In this document: positions 7,216 to 8,941 of the stretch, piece after piece
How the letters are laid out: each line of letters opens with the position of its first letter
Position numbering within the stretch: position 1 is the first letter of the stretch
Assembly (NCBI GenBank): GCA_902493755.1
Contig: CABURF010000030.1
Coordinates: 1-8,941, forward strand
Length of the DNA: 8,941 nucleotides
Direction of reading: 5' to 3'
Origin: an uncultured Coriobacteriia bacterium
GTDB lineage: Bacteria; Actinomycetota; Coriobacteriia; Coriobacteriales; QAMH01
Program-made: the position numbers and the translations under genes
The notes under the pieces: model-generated
Database searches by the model: none
Told to the model about the DNA's origin: nothing
What the model saw: the letters and a program-made list of their open reading frames with translations, nothing else

Positions 7216-7263
7216 GAGATTTCTCGGCTTCGCTCACTCCGTTCGCTTCGCTCGAAATGACAA
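7216..7263 (-). repeat. Dispersed repeat unit R7 (reverse, inverted partner of R6)
   Basis: Plus strand begins GAGATTTCTCGGCTTCGC and ends CGCTCGAAATGACAA. It lies 7 nt from R6 in opposite orientation, so the pair can form one long hairpin between the aldolase stop and its terminator. Confidence 0.85.
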
Positions 7264-7299
7264 TGCACAGTTTGCTGCACGCACGATACTGACACAGAC

Positions 7300-7325
7300 A
7301 AGGGGTCGCCTCGGCGGCCCCTTTT
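7300..7325 (+). terminator. Rho-independent terminator of the aldolase gene
   Basis: GGGGTCGCC and GGCGGCCCC form a GC-rich stem (one G-U pair), followed at once by TTTT. It lies about 150 nt after the aldolase stop, beyond the R6/R7 inverted pair. In the opposite direction the T-run is poor, so it mainly serves plus-strand transcription. Confidence 0.7.
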
Positions 7326-7380
7326 GCATGCGATGGCCAGAGGCGCTGTGCTTTTCGTCGTCGTTTTCGACTCGTCTGCC

Positions 7381-7548
7381 TTAGATTGCCTTTGCCAAGA
7401 CAAGCGCGGCCTTTTCCAAGGCCGCATCGCGCATGAACGCGGATTTCTTCATACCTGATACCTTGGCGGCTTGCTCAATCATCTGCGCACCCGACTCAGG
7501 ACATTTGAACGATAAATTGGCATTCGGCTCGTCAGAAAGTCTGGGCCT
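7381..7548 (-). pseudogene. Ribbon-helix-helix antitoxin-like remnant (DUF1778/TacA-like), 5'-truncated
   Basis: A minus-strand frame of about 55 codons ending at TAA 7381. Its translation reads like the core of a ribbon-helix-helix antitoxin of the DUF1778/TacA kind: NLSFKCPESGAQMIEQAAKV, then SGMKKSAFMRDAALEKAA, ending VLAKAI. The beta-strand-then-two-helices layout and the FxRxAAlekA pattern are what suggest the family. No ATG, GTG or TTG in frame precedes the conserved part, and the frame hits a stop at 7552-7554, inside direct repeat copy 1 (7547-7661). The gene has therefore probably lost its start at the repeat junction. No acetyltransferase or other toxin partner is visible next to it. 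The family assignment is by eye and moderate. Confidence 0.55.
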
Positions 7549-7661
7549 ACCCTACGCTCCGCATCTAACAGAATCGCCGAGCGTGCGTGGTCGAAATGCC
7601 GGGAGATTCCGGAGCAACTTCGAACATGGAGCCAAATGATTTCGGAGCGAGATGGGGCACC
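7547..7661. repeat. Long direct repeat, copy 1 (115 bp)
   Basis: Matches 8610-8724 at 108 of 115 positions without gaps, in the same orientation. The last 64 bp (from GCCGGGAGATTCC to GGGGCACC) are identical, and the seven differences lie in the first 51 bp. It is bordered on the left by the antitoxin remnant and on the right by dispersed unit R8. Nature unknown: no transposase or obvious terminal inverted repeats are seen. Confidence 0.9.
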
Positions 7662-7682
7662 ACGCCATCATCTCAGACACGA

Positions 7683-7727
7683 GAGATCTCTCCGCTACGC
7701 GCTTCGCACTTCCGGTCGAAATGACAA
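7683..7727 (-). repeat. Dispersed repeat unit R8 (reverse)
   Basis: On the minus strand it begins TTGTCATTTCGACCGG and ends GCGGAGAGATCTCTC. The ends ATTTC and GAGAT pair with one G-U wobble when the minus strand is transcribed. It lies about 58 nt downstream of the 58-aa acidic protein gene, in that gene's sense orientation. Confidence 0.75.
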
Positions 7728-7785
7728 TGTGGGGCGCTTCGTGCCTCCAGTCAAGAGACACCGCAGGCGCTACGCACTCGCCAGT

Positions 7786-7962
7786 CTATACGGCGTACTG
7801 TACCGCATCGGGATCCTTGCTCTCGAGGGCATCGAACATGCGCTTTTTTACCTCACGAACCAGGGTCGGGTCAAGGGTTGCCTCGAAGGCAGCGACGTCT
7901 TCAGAATCATAGATGTTATTTGTATCATCCATCACGAACTGGTCGAGCTCCACGTTCATCAT
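7786..7962 (-). CDS. Small acidic hypothetical protein (58 aa)
   Basis: I do not recognise this protein. It is 58 aa, strongly acidic in its first half (MMNVELDQFVMDDTNNIYDS), with a probable helix in the second (TLVREVKKRMFDALESKDPD). There is no signal peptide, membrane segment or cysteine motif. Start ATG 7962 is chosen because GGAGG lies 5 nt upstream and the ATG overlaps the stop of the preceding JAB-domain gene as ATGA; an upstream in-frame GTG at 7974 would sit inside that Shine-Dalgarno. Overlap and small acidic character would suit an immunity, antitoxin or partner protein, but this is inference from position and composition only. Confidence 0.6.
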   Translation of the reverse strand: MMNVELDQFVMDDTNNIYDSEDVAAFEATLDPTLVREVKKRMFDALESKDPDAVQYAV

Positions 7963-8521
7963 GCCTTCCTCCACTCAATCTTTCCGCTGTCCAGCAACAT
8001 TTCAACAGCATGCGCCTCGGCGTATTCGCCATATGCATCCCTGCACGCATTATAAAACGCGGCTAGTTCATCAGCAATTTTCGGATCATCCACAACTAGA
8101 TACCAGACACTCCCATCATGCCCCACGATTATGGATCCTCGCACGCTCGTTTCAGTCGAAGATATGATGGCGGCCTGCTCTCTAGATGATTGTGTATCAA
8201 GATCGCTCCGTCACCACACGAGCTGACAATCTTGCCCTGCTCACTTGTGAATCCCGTTTTCCTGTCTTTCGCCGGCATTTCGGTATTGTCCGCAAGCACG
8301 GCGCCTGTTCGAGCATTTATGGCAATCAGATACTCTTTTCGAGTCCCATTTGCCCGCTGTAGGATTCTGCCCGCCTGTTCGTAAGCTGACAACGAAACTG
8401 CTTTTGGAATAGGAAGACTGACGAAAATGTCATGATAAGGTTTCGCATTCACTTTCGATGAGACCGACAGAACACCGTATCCCGCCTTGTCCATTTTTAC
8501 GAGCGGCTCTTCATGCTTCAC
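7959..8521 (-). pseudogene. JAB/JAMM-domain (MPN+) protein, frameshifted at the active site
   Basis: A minus-strand gene of about 187 codons. GTG 8521 has GGAG 5 nt upstream. The first frame runs to a stop at 8129 and contains a linker region (SLSAYEQAGRILQRANGT), ending in ILIHNHLESRPPS (residues 107-119). This is the His-x-His...Ser motif of JAB/JAMM metalloproteases of the type seen in phage head and polymorphic toxin proteins. The C-terminal part continues in another frame from about 8170: IISSTETSVRGSIIVGHDGSVWYLV, then a helical tail ending EWRKA at 7959. The VGHDGSVW strand is typical after such JAB motifs. The expected metal-binding Asp (S-x-x-D) falls exactly at the break and is absent in either frame. 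One explanation is a small deletion of 1 mod 3 bases. The stop overlaps the next gene by ATGA. Confidence 0.55.
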
Positions 8522-8609
8522 GGTGTCTCCAATCCCACCCTGACTTACTCCGGCACATCAGACTTCGCATCGTCCAATACGCCTAGCGTCAACTAAGCTC
8601 TCTTCTTCC
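8522..8609. other. Spacer between the JAB gene and direct repeat copy 2
   Basis: No gene start is seen. On the minus strand a 15-codon frame ends LDDAKSDVPE-stop (stop near 8543), which could be the C-terminal tail of a lost upstream gene, but it is too short to judge. TTGACG occurs on the minus strand near 8590, but no convincing -10 stands at the right distance. Confidence 0.3.
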
Positions 8610-8724
8610 CTACCCTACCCCTCGCATCTAACAAAATCGCCGAGCGCGCGTGGTCGAATCGCCGGGAGATTCCGGAGCAACTTCGAACATGGAGCCAAAT
8701 GATTTCGGAGCGAGATGGGGCACC
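8610..8724. repeat. Long direct repeat, copy 2 (115 bp)
   Basis: Same orientation as 7547-7661, with seven mismatches, all in the first 51 bp. The distance between copies is 1063 bp start to start. Like copy 1, it is followed within about 25 bp by a dispersed unit (R9), which suggests the long repeat and dispersed repeats travel or accumulate together. Confidence 0.9.
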
Positions 8725-8728
8725 TTGC

Positions 8729-8751
8729 CGTTTCGAGCGGAGTGAGGCGGG
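8729..8751 (+). repeat. Dispersed repeat unit R9 (forward, fragment)
   Basis: CCGTTTCGAGCGGAGTGAGG matches the first half of the dispersed repeat but lacks the GTCAT start and the GAGAAATCTC end. It directly follows long repeat copy 2. Confidence 0.5.
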
Positions 8752-8941
8752 CGCCTCCGTCCCAGAAAAACTAGAGCCAGTCCCAGCAGGACCGGCCCTT
8801 ACAAAACCCGAGGGTTTTTCACGTACGACTATGCTCTCAAACATCTTGCATTGCGTCAATTGCCTCGCGTTTTTACCGATGAAGACAATGCGCTTGACAG
8901 GTCGAACAAGAAGGCGCTTCTTGGTTCTGTCCGTTACGAGA
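8746..8941 (+). pseudogene. Unrecognised coding fragment, no start codon, runs off right edge
   Basis: A plus-strand frame is open from just after a TGA at 8743 to the window end. From about 8812 its translation looks protein-like: GFFTYDYALKHLALRQLPRV, then FTDEDNALDRSNKKALLG and SVRYE. I do not recognise the family. No ATG or GTG precedes this part in frame, so it may be a gene whose 5' end was replaced by the repeat block, or it may start at a TTG (about 8848). The opposite strand is also open here, so the coding strand is not settled. Confidence 0.3.
8803..8819. other. Short inverted repeat, weak terminator-like
   Basis: AAAACCCGAGGGTTTTT is a near-perfect palindrome ending in five T. 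With a 4-nt loop the stem has only two G-C pairs, so it is weak as a terminator. It overlaps the putative fragment at the right edge. Confidence 0.25.

Noticed and set aside
7146..7427. Minus-strand frame translating R7 as FERSERSERSREIS
   Set aside because: The peptide is simply the dispersed repeat read in one frame; similar artefact peptides arise wherever such repeats occur.
943..8751. CRISPR array
   Set aside because: The repeats are spread over the window in both orientations, are not regularly spaced, have no spacers between neighbouring copies, and no cas genes are present.
8593..8941. Minus-strand frame open from the right edge through long repeat copy 2, ending VGKKRA
   Set aside because: Most of it is translated repeat and repeat-like sequence of low complexity (Arg/Ser/Gly-rich), with no recognised motif. 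It is kept only as an alternative to the plus-strand fragment.
7150..8941. Insertion sequence or integrase att site
   Set aside because: No transposase or integrase frame, no terminal inverted repeats on the long direct repeat, and no tRNA gene in the window. Mobile origin remains inference.

Overview
The window is GC-rich and looks like a chromosomal stretch of an actinobacterium. I favour class Coriobacteriia (Collinsella/Olsenella/Eggerthella relatives), because a YerC/YecD regulator is coupled to dnaE, an archaeal-type class I aldolase is present, and short 'GTCATTTCGAG' repeats are scattered throughout. This placement is inference, not a database result.

Layout. 1-845 (minus): the 5' end of dnaE (DNA polymerase III alpha), preceded by a TrpR-like yerC/yecD gene that is translationally coupled to it. 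846-1094: divergent intergenic region with two dispersed repeats and an 11-C tract. 1095-2268 (plus): PLP-dependent aminotransferase, complete except for one frameshift. 2337-4251 (plus): OafA-like membrane O-acyltransferase with a C-terminal SGNH domain, also carrying one frameshift. 4252-4426: gap between convergent genes with three dispersed repeats. 4427-6013 (minus): two-domain NAD+ synthetase whose glutaminase domain has lost its whole Glu-Lys-Cys triad. 6211-7149 (plus): class I fructose-bisphosphate aldolase, divergent from nadE. It is followed by an inverted pair of dispersed repeats and a rho-independent terminator.

7381 to the right edge is an AT-richer accessory region, mostly minus-strand. 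It holds the C-terminal remnant of a ribbon-helix-helix antitoxin-like gene, then a two-gene unit: a JAB/JAMM-domain gene broken at its active site, overlapping by ATGA with a 58-aa acidic protein. This unit lies between two 115-bp direct repeats (108/115 identical). One repeat abuts the antitoxin remnant. The other abuts an unrecognised fragment at the right edge. The arrangement suggests a decaying mobile or toxin-antitoxin-type island assembled or reshuffled through the repeats.

The core genes are housekeeping (replication, amino-acid metabolism, envelope acylation, NAD synthesis, glycolysis) and do not form one pathway. The most interesting points are the catalytically dead glutaminase half of NadE, the dispersed repeat whose ends co-vary as a hairpin, and the repeat-flanked JAB/acidic-protein cassette. 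Three frameshifts in otherwise intact genes mean that sequence error must be excluded before calling real decay.
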